Below, one piece after another: positions 5,658 through 13,059 of a DNA stretch of 19,585 nt (position 1 is its first letter; the number at the start of each line of letters is the position of its first letter). This DNA is from Bacteroidales bacterium UBA1725 (GTDB lineage Bacteria > Bacteroidota > Bacteroidia > Bacteroidales > UBA932): the NCBI GenBank assembly GCA_002315815.1, contig DCIN01000062.1:1-19585 (forward strand), written 5' to 3'. The notes under the pieces were generated by a model. That model had not been told where the DNA came from. It did not search any database and saw only the letters and a list, made by a program, of their open reading frames with translations. Both the position numbers and the translations under genes were made by a program.

Positions 5658-7397
5658 TTACAGCAGATGCTTTGCGGTCAGGAATTCCCAAATTCTGTCC
5701 AGATATGTGTAGCTTCCGGTTCCGGGTGATGCGCTGCGCTGAAAACAATGGCCTCTGAGAGCAAGAGTGTGGAGTTCGCTCTGAATTCCCATACTTCTCA
5801 TTTTTTCCCAGACCTTTACGGAGTTCATAGAGGCATATACGTCAGCGTCTCCGTGTACGAAAAGCATAGGCGCCGTGGCCAGGTCAAAGTTGAATTCCGG
5901 GGCTGTAACCGCACTGTCGTCATTTCCTCCTGTGGAATTGTGCCCGTCCAGACCGTCTGTCAGTGCATAGGCCGGATAGATACCGATTCCCCACTGCACG
6001 CTGCAGGATGTTCTGTCGAGGAAATCCACTCCGAGATAAGCCTGCTGTTTGGATGAAGTCACTCCCATCAGCGTGAGATGTCCTCCGGCCGAACTACCCA
6101 TAATACCGATCTTGTCGGGGTCAAGTCCGTGGCTTGCCGCTTCGCTTCGCACAAGCTTTATGGCTCTCTGGAGATCTTCCCACGCACAGCTGTGTTTCGC
6201 AAGTCCGCTTGCCGCAGACGGTCTTGGAGAACGGTATTTCAGAGTGACCACAGTCATTCCCTTTTCGTTGAGGTAACGACGTGCCGGTGCCACCTCGAAT
6301 TCATTGGGATCGTTTCCTGAATAAGCACCGCCCGAATAGATTATCTGAATGGATTTTGTCTTCAAATCCTTGGGTATATGCCATTCTATGTAAGGTTTGC
6401 ACATCGCGTTCTCCATATCCGGAATCCTTCCTTCCGGCCAAATATCCTCCACAATGTGAATGCCTCTGGCCTCATCGGAAGGGTAGCGGTCCTTGAGGGC
6501 CACTTCCGCGCCGGGTTTTCCGAGCCATCCCATCTGTCTCATAAATTCTATGCCTCTTTCGAGTCCGAACGCTCCGTGTCCCTTGTCCGGGTAGAGATGA
6601 AGTTCCGCCGGAATGTGCATCTGACGCAATTTCCTGTAAACGAGAGTGGAGCCGTTGGGGGAGTAGGGGTCATTGCCTCCGTGATGCAGGCTCATAGGGC
6701 AGGTTTTCCCGTCGAACTTGAAGACTTCACTCAATTTCACATCAGGGCCGTAGCCCAGGCGTCTTGCAGGACTCCCGTCTTCTCCGTCCGTGGTCACGTA
6801 TGCAGGCGCGTTCACAATGGCCCAGTTGATGTGGCAGGGTATGTCATCCAGAGCATCCACTTTCGAGTATGCCGGAGTCTGTGAACTTGTGGCCATCAGG
6901 AGCGCGAGGTGTGATCCGGCCGACATCGATATCACCCCTATTTTTTCCGGGTCGAAGCCCCTTTTGGCAGCCTCACTGCGTACTGTTCTCACTGCTCTCT
7001 GGGCATCTTCCCAAGCTGTGAGGTAAATTGGCAGACCGACGGGCCGAGGTGTTCGGTAAACGAAGTTGACGCATTGTATTCCTATGGCGGTCAGCTCTTT
7101 GTGCCATTTGTCTATAAGCCCCACATCACAACAGTTCTGATAACTTCCTCCAGAAATCAAAATCATACAGGCTCCGTTTCTCACATCCTCGGGCGGTGTT
7201 TCGAACCATTCGAGATATGCACAGCGGTGAGTGTCGGGATTGAAATCCTTTGCCGCAGTTTCGTTGGTCATTGCGGCAATCTGTCCATTCTGCGCATCAG
7301 GCATTTTGCCTGCCGGCCAGATTGTTTCCCTCTCCAGAGCAGGACATTGAAGGGAGAGGGCGGCAAGTGCCAGGATTATTGTCAGTCGTTTCATCAT
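5658..7397 (-). CDS. Secreted protein with two tandem alpha/beta-hydrolase (esterase-like) domains
   Basis: The 579 residues start with a signal peptide (MMKRLTIILALAALSLQCPA), with no clear lipobox, so it is probably periplasmic or secreted. Two homologous hydrolase halves follow. Half 1 (about 25-295) has ISGGSY (81-86), nucleophile Ser159 in SMSAGSH, Asp243 in GGNDPYS and His274 in DKGHGAF. Half 2 (about 315-575) has YSGGAY (354-359), nucleophile Ser436 in GSSAGGH, Asp518 in HGDADVY and His550 in LRGHCFQ. Both triads are complete, but half 1 has Ser where the GxSxG elbow expects its first Gly. Each half is preceded by an IWPxGxxPD-type segment. The fold resembles acetyl-xylan or feruloyl esterase-type enzymes (BD-FAE/DLH-like); the substrate is unknown. 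It is the last gene of a three-gene minus-strand operon, 28 bp after the adk fusion. Confidence 0.85.
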   Translation of the reverse strand: MMKRLTIILALAALSLQCPALERETIWPAGKMPDAQNGQIAAMTNETAAKDFNPDTHRCAYLEWFETPPEDVRNGACMILISGGSYQNCCDVGLIDKWHKELTAIGIQCVNFVYRTPRPVGLPIYLTAWEDAQRAVRTVRSEAAKRGFDPEKIGVISMSAGSHLALLMATSSQTPAYSKVDALDDIPCHINWAIVNAPAYVTTDGEDGSPARRLGYGPDVKLSEVFKFDGKTCPMSLHHGGNDPYSPNGSTLVYRKLRQMHIPAELHLYPDKGHGAFGLERGIEFMRQMGWLGKPGAEVALKDRYPSDEARGIHIVEDIWPEGRIPDMENAMCKPYIEWHIPKDLKTKSIQIIYSGGAYSGNDPNEFEVAPARRYLNEKGMTVVTLKYRSPRPSAASGLAKHSCAWEDLQRAIKLVRSEAASHGLDPDKIGIMGSSAGGHLTLMGVTSSKQQAYLGVDFLDRTSCSVQWGIGIYPAYALTDGLDGHNSTGGNDDSAVTAPEFNFDLATAPMLFVHGDADVYASMNSVKVWEKMRSMGIQSELHTLALRGHCFQRSASPGTGSYTYLDRIWEFLTAKHLL

Positions 7398-7425
7398 AAT
7401 ATTATCGTTCCTTGGTGAGTTTCAG

Positions 7426-8451
7426 TCATTTCGCTTCGTTATGAAATACCGTAGTGTTTTCTTGGATATTGAGTATGTCTTCCTTTGCGTTCGGGGCCCA
7501 GGCTCCATCCTTTGCTGTGAAGGTGATGGCAAGGTCGAAGGCTTCCACCGTATGCCAGGTTCCCTTGGTCACGTTGATTCCGTAAACACCATACTTTCCT
7601 CCCATATGATAACGTTCTGCCTCGGTGCCGTCGTCGTTGTAGAGGACTACATCCATTTCTCCTTTCAGAATGATAATGGTCTCGTTGGAGTTGCGGTGGC
7701 GGTGTATCACGAGTTTGGAGTCCGGCAGCCATACGTTCAACATTCGCTGAGAATCGTCTTCCGTGCTGTTTCTGAGGTCGTAGTTCATCCTGAGCCTGGG
7801 TGAGTCGTGCGCTTCGGCTTCGAGTTTCCTGAACAGTGCCTCGTCTATCACCACCTGCCTGCTCAGAAATGAACTGTCGATTCCGTTGAACAGGTCGAAT
7901 ACCTTCTCCCTCACGTCTTCGATGCCCAGGCCGTCACCCGGCACTTCGAAGTATTTACCGTCGGCCTTGTAGTATTCCTTGAGTGGCTCGGTCTTCCTAT
8001 GGTATGTCGAAATCCGGTTGCTGATGGTCTCTTCGGAAGCGTCATCGGCACGTCCCTCGACTTCTGCCCTGTGTTTCAGGCGCTCTCTGATGGTGTCATC
8101 GGAAATCATCAGGGAAATGACTGCGTTCACTTTCTCGTTTCTGGACGAAAGAATTTTGTCCAGGTCCTCTGCCTGCCGTATCGTACGCGGGAAACCGTCC
8201 AGAAGGAAGCCGGCAACTCCGCTCGTGGTATGGAAAAGATGCTCAATCATTCCCTCCACTACATAGTCGGGAACCAGACTGCCGCTTTCGATGAGGCTTT
8301 TGGCCATTGTTCCGAGTTCTGTCCCCTGCGCTATTTCGTTTCTCAGAAGTTCCCCCGTGCTTACGTGCTTGAGGTTGTACTTGCAGGCTATGGCTCCGGC
8401 CTGCGTTCCTTTTCCGGCCCCCGGAGGGCCGAACAGAATGTAGTATTTCAT
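7426..8451 (-). CDS. adk: Adenylate kinase fused to a C-terminal WbuC-type cupin
   Basis: Residues 1-190 are a complete adenylate kinase (ATP + AMP to 2 ADP). The P-loop GPPGAGKGT is at 8-16, the AMP-binding segment STGELLRNEI at 31-40, DGFPRT at 85-90, and the short non-zinc LID around 128-155 has the GR and R.STYHRKT arginines. A linker leads to residues 205-325, which match the WbuC cupin metalloprotein family: SPRLRMNYDLRNS (217-229), QRMLNVW (235-241), likely metal ligands His250, His252, Glu257 and His300, and WAPNAKEDIL (318-327). Normal bacterial Adk is about 190-220 residues and stops where this cupin begins. There is no internal stop or frameshift. The start overlaps the HAD gene stop by 4 bp (ATGA). 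The cupin's role is unknown. Confidence 0.92.
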   Translation of the reverse strand: MKYYILFGPPGAGKGTQAGAIACKYNLKHVSTGELLRNEIAQGTELGTMAKSLIESGSLVPDYVVEGMIEHLFHTTSGVAGFLLDGFPRTIRQAEDLDKILSSRNEKVNAVISLMISDDTIRERLKHRAEVEGRADDASEETISNRISTYHRKTEPLKEYYKADGKYFEVPGDGLGIEDVREKVFDLFNGIDSSFLSRQVVIDEALFRKLEAEAHDSPRLRMNYDLRNSTEDDSQRMLNVWLPDSKLVIHRHRNSNETIIILKGEMDVVLYNDDGTEAERYHMGGKYGVYGINVTKGTWHTVEAFDLAITFTAKDGAWAPNAKEDILNIQENTTVFHNEAK

Positions 8452-9281
8452 TTCTTTTCGAGTTGTTGCAGAACGAAGTCCGCCTTGATTCTATCAATAA
8501 TCGCTGTGACAACCTTGTACATTCGGCTGTCAAGACTGTAGTCAGCAGGTGTGATGAACTTCACTCTGCCCTGATGCTTGAGTTTGGAGGCCAGAGCGGC
8601 CTTCTTTTCATTATCGGGGTTATATACTGCTATTGGATTGCCGCCGAACATCCCCACAATCTTCATACAGGGAACGTCCGTCTCACCGTCACCGAAATAT
8701 ATCATATGCGGGAAAGGGATGCGTTTCTTGTCTTCGGCTATGCTTGAATTCACCTGCTTGTTGTCCCTCATCGAGAATATCCCCTTTGAAATCTTGAACA
8801 GGAACTGGGTTTTAGCCGTATAGTCCACAGCAATGCCGGGCCATTCCGCCTCGCCGTTCTCGTCGTACAGGAATGACCCCGCGAATATATGCTTGAACTC
8901 CGAAGCAATCGGGCTGCCTTCTATTATCTCCGTGAGTCCGCTCGAGTTGATGTAATGCTCGATTCTGACTCCGTTCCTGCGGCCGTACTCGTTGATAATG
9001 GAAAACCATTCCCTCACTCCCTTGAACAGCTCTATGTGCGCACCGAAGCGTCTGAAGTCCTCACGCCTGAGCTTGATGCCGTTACGATGCGCCTCATCAA
9101 ACATCAGCTTCATATAAGCCAGAACATTGGATGCATCCTGCCCTATTGCGATATTGTCCGAAAGACGCCAGAATTCCTCCGGTGTCTTGCCTACGGCCTG
9201 AATGAAACCGAACTCCTGCATATTCCCGGGAGAGAGTGTCCCGTCAAAATCATAGATGAGAGCAATTATGGGTTTTCGCAT
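8448..9281 (-). CDS. HAD-superfamily hydrolase (phosphoserine-phosphatase-like)
   Basis: I choose the start at 9281 (277 residues) and not an upstream ATG at 9335, because MRKPIIALIYDFDGTLS puts the nucleophile motif at the expected N-terminus and the candidate promoter box lies between the two ATGs. HAD motif I is DFDGT (Asp11, Asp13). Motif II is likely INSSG (111-115), with Lys157 (YTAKTQF) or Lys163/Lys166 as candidate for motif III. Motif IV is GDGETDVP (197-204). The large insert between motifs I and II is a C1-type helical cap. The enzyme should be a cytosolic Mg-dependent phosphatase; the substrate cannot be told. It overlaps the adk-cupin gene by 4 bp and is the first gene of the operon. 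Confidence 0.87.
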   Translation of the reverse strand: MRKPIIALIYDFDGTLSPGNMQEFGFIQAVGKTPEEFWRLSDNIAIGQDASNVLAYMKLMFDEAHRNGIKLRREDFRRFGAHIELFKGVREWFSIINEYGRRNGVRIEHYINSSGLTEIIEGSPIASEFKHIFAGSFLYDENGEAEWPGIAVDYTAKTQFLFKISKGIFSMRDNKQVNSSIAEDKKRIPFPHMIYFGDGETDVPCMKIVGMFGGNPIAVYNPDNEKKAALASKLKHQGRVKFITPADYSLDSRMYKVVTAIIDRIKADFVLQQLEKK

Positions 9282-9314
9282 ATTACACCACAAAAAATAG
9301 TATTTCACCCCAAA
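9282..9314. repeat. Direct repeat at the HAD-operon promoter, 20-bp period
   Basis: ATTACACCACAAA (9282-9294) and ATTTCACCCCAAA (9302-9314) match at 11 of 13 positions and start exactly 20 bases apart, about two helical turns. Both lie between the HAD start codon and its likely -7 box, and the second overlaps the -7 box. This fits a two-site operator, but is unproven. Confidence 0.5.
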
Positions 9315-9344
9315 TATGGTAAAAAAACGCCACATTTCAGCAAA
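9311..9344 (-). promoter_or_regulatory. Candidate promoter of the HAD-adk-hydrolase operon
   Basis: On the minus strand, TTTG (9341-9344) and CATATTTG (9311-9318; one mismatch to TAnnTTTG) are separated by 22 bases. The chosen HAD start is 29 bp downstream of the -7 box. It is divergent from the AMP-binding gene promoter at 9373. Confidence 0.4.
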
Positions 9345-9372
9345 TTCTTATCGATGTGACCTTCTGCCCGGG

Positions 9373-9380
9373 TATTTTTG
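9373..9380 (+). promoter_or_regulatory. -7 box of the AMP-binding gene
   Basis: TATTTTTG at 9373-9380 is a full match to TAnnTTTG. No clear TTTG is seen about 19-21 bp upstream. It lies 23 bp before the ATG at 9404, which argues against the earlier in-frame ATG at 9356. Confidence 0.6.
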
Positions 9381-9403
9381 TAGTACTGTTAAATGAAAAC
9401 AAA

Positions 9404-11047
9404 ATGCATTACCTCTACAGACTTCAGGAGACCATTCGCAGCAACTGGGACAAACCGGCACTATGCAATTATGGCGGAGAAAGCTTCAGCTTCGGTGAAC
9501 TTGCCGAAGACATAGAAAAATTCCATATACTGTTCGAATACGCCGGTCTGAAAAAGGGTGAGCATATCGCCCTCTGCGCCAGAAACAGCGCCCGTTGGGC
9601 AATCAGCTTCCTGGCTGTCAACACCTTCGGGGCTGTGGTGGTCCCAATATTGTCGGATTTCCATCCCGACAGTGTCAATTCTCTGGTTGACCATTCTGAA
9701 AGTACCGTCCTCTTTACTGATACAGACATCTGGTCCCGACTTGACATAAGAAAGATGCCCGCCGTGAGGCTCGTCATCGCGGTGAATACCTTTGAGATTC
9801 TCTACTGTGCCGATGCATCTCTGTCAGTGACATTCAAGCGTATCCCCGAAATCTTCCAGTCCAGATACCCTATGGGGTTCTCCGGCAATAATCTCAATTT
9901 CCCTGTCGAGGACAATGACACCGACGTGGCGGTCATCAACTACACTTCCGGGACCACCAGTTCTCCCAAGGGTGTGATGCTCCGCTACGAGTGCTTCAGT
10001 ACGATGATAGATTTTTCCATTTCCCGCATCAAGGTGAGTTGTGCAGACAGTATCGTCTCTATGCTTCCTATGGGGCACATCTATGGACTTGTCTTCGAGT
10101 TCCTGTACCCTCTGTGCTTCGGATGCAGCGTTCATTATCTTGGCAGAACCCCTTCTCCAACATTTCTGCTCAAGGCAATGAGGGACATCCGTCCATTTAT
10201 GGTCGTCTGTGTGCCTCTGGTGATGGAAAAGATTTACAAGAACAGCATCAAGCCAGTGATTGCCAAGTGGTATATGCAAATTGTCCTCCACATCCCCGGA
10301 CTCTCTCGGGCGATATACAGGAAGTTTGGCCGGAAACTCCAGGAGGCCTTCGGCGGGAAGGTGCGCAACTTCATAATGGGAGGTGCGTCACTCAGTCCTG
10401 AGGTCGAGAAATGCTTCAGGCGTATCAGACTGCCCTACACTGTGGGATACGGTATGACCGAGGCGGCTCCTCTGCTCACATACGAGGACTGGTTCAATTT
10501 TGTGCCCGGATCCTGCGGCAAGGCGGTTCCGTGCTGCGACATCCGCATCGATTCCGATGATCCGCATCACATCGCCGGTGAAATACAGGCACGTGGTAAA
10601 AACATCTGCAGCGGCTATTTCAAGAATGACGAGGCTTCGGGCAGCGCATTCACCTCCGACGGATATCTCCGGACTGGAGATTTGGGAATAATGGGAAAGA
10701 ACGGGGACATATTCATCAAGGGACGATCCAAGAATATGATACTCAGTGCCAACGGGCAGAATATCTATCCTGAGGAGTTGGAGGCTGTCATCAATGCCCA
10801 GCCTTATGTGGGCGAGTCTGTCGTAGTTGACCGCAACGGACGTCTTGTCGCCCTGGTCTTCCTTGACAGGGAGCTTATCTCCAAGGACAGGCTCGATGAC
10901 GAGAGAGTGTCCGACATCCCTGAGAACGTGCGATCAGCTGCCAACAGGCTGCTGCCCGGCTACAGCCAGATAAACAAGGTGGAGATTGTTATGGCCCCTT
11001 TTGAGAAGACTCCGAAGCTCAGCATCAAGAGATTTCTGTATAAATAG
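9404..11047 (+). CDS. AMP-binding enzyme, long-chain acyl-CoA synthetase-like
   Basis: This is an ANL-superfamily adenylating enzyme of 547 residues from the ATG at 9404. An in-frame ATG at 9356 lies before the promoter and adds a non-conserved leader, so it was not used. Motifs are the ATP P-loop YTSGTTSSPKGVML (180-193), PMGHIYGLVFEFLYPL (222-237), the acyl/AMP motif GYGMTEAAPLL (348-358), YLRTGDLG (421-428) and the hinge IKGRSKNMILSANGQNIYPE (438-457). It likely activates a fatty acid to acyl-AMP and then acyl-CoA or acyl-ACP at the membrane face. The C-terminal TPKLSIKRFLY (536-546) lacks an obvious Lys at the usual K-x-[KR]-R position, where Ser540 stands. It is monocistronic by appearance and lies 6 kb from plsX and acp, so direct cooperation is only a suggestion. 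Confidence 0.9.
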   Translation: MHYLYRLQETIRSNWDKPALCNYGGESFSFGELAEDIEKFHILFEYAGLKKGEHIALCARNSARWAISFLAVNTFGAVVVPILSDFHPDSVNSLVDHSESTVLFTDTDIWSRLDIRKMPAVRLVIAVNTFEILYCADASLSVTFKRIPEIFQSRYPMGFSGNNLNFPVEDNDTDVAVINYTSGTTSSPKGVMLRYECFSTMIDFSISRIKVSCADSIVSMLPMGHIYGLVFEFLYPLCFGCSVHYLGRTPSPTFLLKAMRDIRPFMVVCVPLVMEKIYKNSIKPVIAKWYMQIVLHIPGLSRAIYRKFGRKLQEAFGGKVRNFIMGGASLSPEVEKCFRRIRLPYTVGYGMTEAAPLLTYEDWFNFVPGSCGKAVPCCDIRIDSDDPHHIAGEIQARGKNICSGYFKNDEASGSAFTSDGYLRTGDLGIMGKNGDIFIKGRSKNMILSANGQNIYPEELEAVINAQPYVGESVVVDRNGRLVALVFLDRELISKDRLDDERVSDIPENVRSAANRLLPGYSQINKVEIVMAPFEKTPKLSIKRFLYK

Positions 11048-11055
11048 TTTTTCAT

Positions 11056-11083
11056 CGTTTTATTTTTCTTTTCGAATAAAATG
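11056..11083 (+). terminator. Weak AT-rich hairpin after the AMP-binding gene
   Basis: CGTTTTATT (11056-11064) can pair with AATAAAATG (11075-11083), nine pairs including one wobble, around a T-rich loop. It starts 8 bp after the stop codon. It is weak and sits directly upstream of the fimbrial -7 box, so it may instead be chance within an AT-rich promoter region. Confidence 0.3.
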
Positions 11084-11085
11084 TG

Positions 11086-11093
11086 TATATTTG
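11086..11093 (+). promoter_or_regulatory. -7 box of the fimbrial operon promoter
   Basis: TATATTTG at 11086-11093 is a full match to the Bacteroidota -7 box; the T-rich stretch at 11058-11072 stands where the -33 box should be. No comparable box was found between the downstream genes, so this is the probable promoter for the whole operon. It also explains why the DUF3575 gene cannot start inside the preceding gene. Confidence 0.65.
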
Positions 11094-11189
11094 CAGTCGG
11101 CTAGTCGTGAGCAGAGGCCCCGACAGGCCACATCTCAAAAACAGAGCGTTATTTTAGTGCGGTTGAACGGCGAAGCCGAAGCGAGTGAT
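11094..11189 (+). promoter_or_regulatory. Leader of the fimbrial operon with small hairpins
   Basis: The roughly 90-base leader has two small pairings: GTCGG (11096-11100) with a CCGAC about 19 bases on, and CGGC-GAA-GCCG at 11168-11178, ending 11 bases before the start codon. The second could affect ribosome access. The leader is G/C-rich compared with its promoter. No known riboswitch is recognised. Confidence 0.35.
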
Positions 11190-11870
11190 ATGATATTAAC
11201 GAAGAAATGTTTTTATATTACCCTGTTTGCATTTCTGCTACAGGCGTTTATTGCTACATTATCTCTGGAAGCGCAGGAAAAAGTCTCCGTCAACGCGCCT
11301 GCCACTCCTCTTTTTGCAGTCAAGACCAATCTTCTGTTCGATGCTTTGACTGTTGTCAATGCGGAAATTGAAGTCCCGATAGGAAGGCATTTCTCAATTG
11401 CCGGGGAATGGTTGTTCCCCAACTGGGTTGACCGCATCGACCACAGGTATTGTATGCAGGCCAGCGTTCTGTCCGCAGAGGGTCGTTTCTGGTTTGGGGA
11501 CAGGATGAAGCACAGTTCCCTGACGGGCTTTTTCGCCGGAGTGTACGGTCAATGGGGAAATCTTGATTTCCAGCCATTCACCCAGTACGGATGGAGGGTG
11601 AACAACGGTTGGGCGGCCGGTATCAGTGCGGGATACGCCCATACCATCAACAGGTCCGGAAGTCTTCGTCTTGAATACAGTCTGGGTCTGGCCTATGCCA
11701 AGGCCGACTACCGCTACTACGAGAGGATTCTCCTGACTGATGGGACATACGAAATTGCCTCTAAGGATGAGTGGCACTACAACGGTTCGATTTTCCCCGT
11801 TCCGACCAAGGTCAAGGTATCGCTTGTCTGGTTGATATCCTTTAAAAACAGAAGAGGAACATCCAACTGA
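11190..11870 (+). CDS. DUF3575 family protein of a fimbrial operon
   Basis: The 226-residue protein has an N-terminal signal sequence (MILTKKCFYITLFAFLLQAF, cleavage probably near LEAQEK) and the DUF3575 signature AVKTNLLFDALTVVNAEIEV (43-62). Alternating aromatic and polar strands follow: SIAGEWLFPNW, RFWFGDR, GFFAGVYGQWG, GWAAGISAGYAH and LRLEYSLGLAYA. These suggest a small outer-membrane beta-barrel. DUF3575 genes commonly head Bacteroidales fimbrillin operons; the biochemical role is not known. The reading frame is open back to 10986, but the earlier ATG lies inside the preceding gene and before the promoter, so 11190 was chosen. The TGA stop overlaps the next ATG by one base. Confidence 0.82.
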   Translation: MILTKKCFYITLFAFLLQAFIATLSLEAQEKVSVNAPATPLFAVKTNLLFDALTVVNAEIEVPIGRHFSIAGEWLFPNWVDRIDHRYCMQASVLSAEGRFWFGDRMKHSSLTGFFAGVYGQWGNLDFQPFTQYGWRVNNGWAAGISAGYAHTINRSGSLRLEYSLGLAYAKADYRYYERILLTDGTYEIASKDEWHYNGSIFPVPTKVKVSLVWLISFKNRRGTSN

Positions 11871-13027
11871 TGAAAAGAGTCTTTTCATATATGCTGGCAT
11901 CCGCCGCAGCATTTCTCTGCCTCATTTCGTGCCGATACAGGGATATTGACCTGTTGTACTACAGGACAGCCGATGTATATATAGAAGTTGACTGGAGCCT
12001 TTTTCCCGATAAGGACAATGTGACCGGTATGTCGGTTTACTGCTACCCGAGGGACAATGAGGGGCAGATGCCATATATATTCCGTTCCAACAATGTAACC
12101 GGTCTTATGGCTACTCTTCCGGTAGGTCACTATGACATACTGGTTATGAACCAGACTGTGGACGAGTTCGGCTCGATGTACTTCTACGGAATGGACAAAT
12201 TCAGCACTGCGGCCGCCTGTCTGGAGGATTTGGACACCAAATGGTCAGTCAAGTCCGATGACCAGACAGTGTGCTATGAACCTGAATGGCTTGCCACCGA
12301 CGTTTATCAGGATTTTGACGTTACTTCGGATATGGTCAAGTCCAGTGCTTATATACGGGAAATGCTCAAGCAGAAGACCAAGTCTGAGATGCTTGCTGTC
12401 AATCCTGTTACAAAAGCTTCCGGCAGTTTGCTTCTCGTCCCCGAGAGTCTTGTTTACACCGCTTCGGTCAAAGGCCGTGTTCACGGTTCCAACAATGCCA
12501 GCCAGATGCGTGGCAGTATGACAGGAATGGCTGAGGGATGTCTTCTTGCCAGCAGACAGAGGACCTGGAAGTCAGTCACGCACGTACTGGAGAACTGGAA
12601 TCTTCTCAAGGATGCCGACAACGACACCACAGCGACGGTGACAAGTTCTTTCCGCACTTTCGGGCTTCCCGGTACGGATGTCACCAAGACAAAGACCAAG
12701 ACCAAGACGAAGACAAAGTCAGGCGTCACTTCCGACAGACAGCCTGGTGACAATTCTTTCAACATTACGTTCCTTCTTATTGACCGCTCCACTATGTGTG
12801 ATTTCTCATTTCAAGTGGGCAACGTGATGGAGAATGATCCGGATGCACTCAAACTTGCTTTGAAAATAGGATTTGGAAGCGATGATGCCCAGAAACCTTC
12901 TGCCGATGCCGATCCGACAAGACCTATGCTTCTTCCCCACGTGGAATCCGCCAGCGGTGGAGGAGGATTCTCTGTGTTCGTGAACGAATGGGGAAAGCCG
13001 GTGGAGATTGACGTCCCATTGCAATGA
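11870..13027 (+). CDS. DUF5119/FimB-like fimbrial lipoprotein (probable anchor or initiator)
   Basis: This 385-residue lipoprotein has lipobox LISC with Cys21. The segment VDWSLFPDKDNVTGMSVYCY (40-59), followed by LPVGHYDILVMNQTVDEF, matches my memory of the DUF5119 and FimB/Mfa2-type first domain, where a transthyretin-like fold has a G[MT]..Y.YP strand and an LP.G.Y.....N turn. FimB/Mfa2 proteins anchor the fimbria to the outer membrane and limit its length. Position directly after DUF3575 and before the fimbrillins fits that role. Residues 272-283 are six Thr-Lys dipeptides encoded by a hexanucleotide repeat, forming a highly basic linker. A VTKASG segment mid-protein resembles the basic processing sites of the fimbrillins. 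The exact family name is less certain than the fimbrial role. Confidence 0.65.
   Translation: MKRVFSYMLASAAAFLCLISCRYRDIDLLYYRTADVYIEVDWSLFPDKDNVTGMSVYCYPRDNEGQMPYIFRSNNVTGLMATLPVGHYDILVMNQTVDEFGSMYFYGMDKFSTAAACLEDLDTKWSVKSDDQTVCYEPEWLATDVYQDFDVTSDMVKSSAYIREMLKQKTKSEMLAVNPVTKASGSLLLVPESLVYTASVKGRVHGSNNASQMRGSMTGMAEGCLLASRQRTWKSVTHVLENWNLLKDADNDTTATVTSSFRTFGLPGTDVTKTKTKTKTKTKSGVTSDRQPGDNSFNITFLLIDRSTMCDFSFQVGNVMENDPDALKLALKIGFGSDDAQKPSADADPTRPMLLPHVESASGGGGFSVFVNEWGKPVEIDVPLQ
12683..12718 (+). repeat. Hexanucleotide (ACN AAG)x6 coding repeat
   Basis: Twelve codons alternate ACN (Thr) and AAG (Lys), giving (TK)6. Third bases vary (ACC, ACA, ACC, ACC, ACG, ACA), so the array is partly degenerate. 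Unit gain or loss would keep the frame and change linker length only. Confidence 0.9.
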
Positions 13028-13059
13028 TAGACAACAGACAGATTTGTGCGTTATATTTT

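Noticed and set aside
6378..6884. Plus-strand open frame inside the tandem hydrolase gene
   Set aside because: The minus-strand hydrolase has two full catalytic triads across this region; the plus frame has no family features.
9356..9403. Upstream in-frame start for the AMP-binding gene
   Set aside because: It lies before the -7 box at 9373 and adds a leader not resembling the family; the ATG at 9404 starts the expected N-terminus.
10986..11189. N-terminal extension of the DUF3575 protein into the preceding gene
   Set aside because: It would begin inside the acyl-CoA synthetase-like gene and upstream of the promoter, and would bury the signal peptide.
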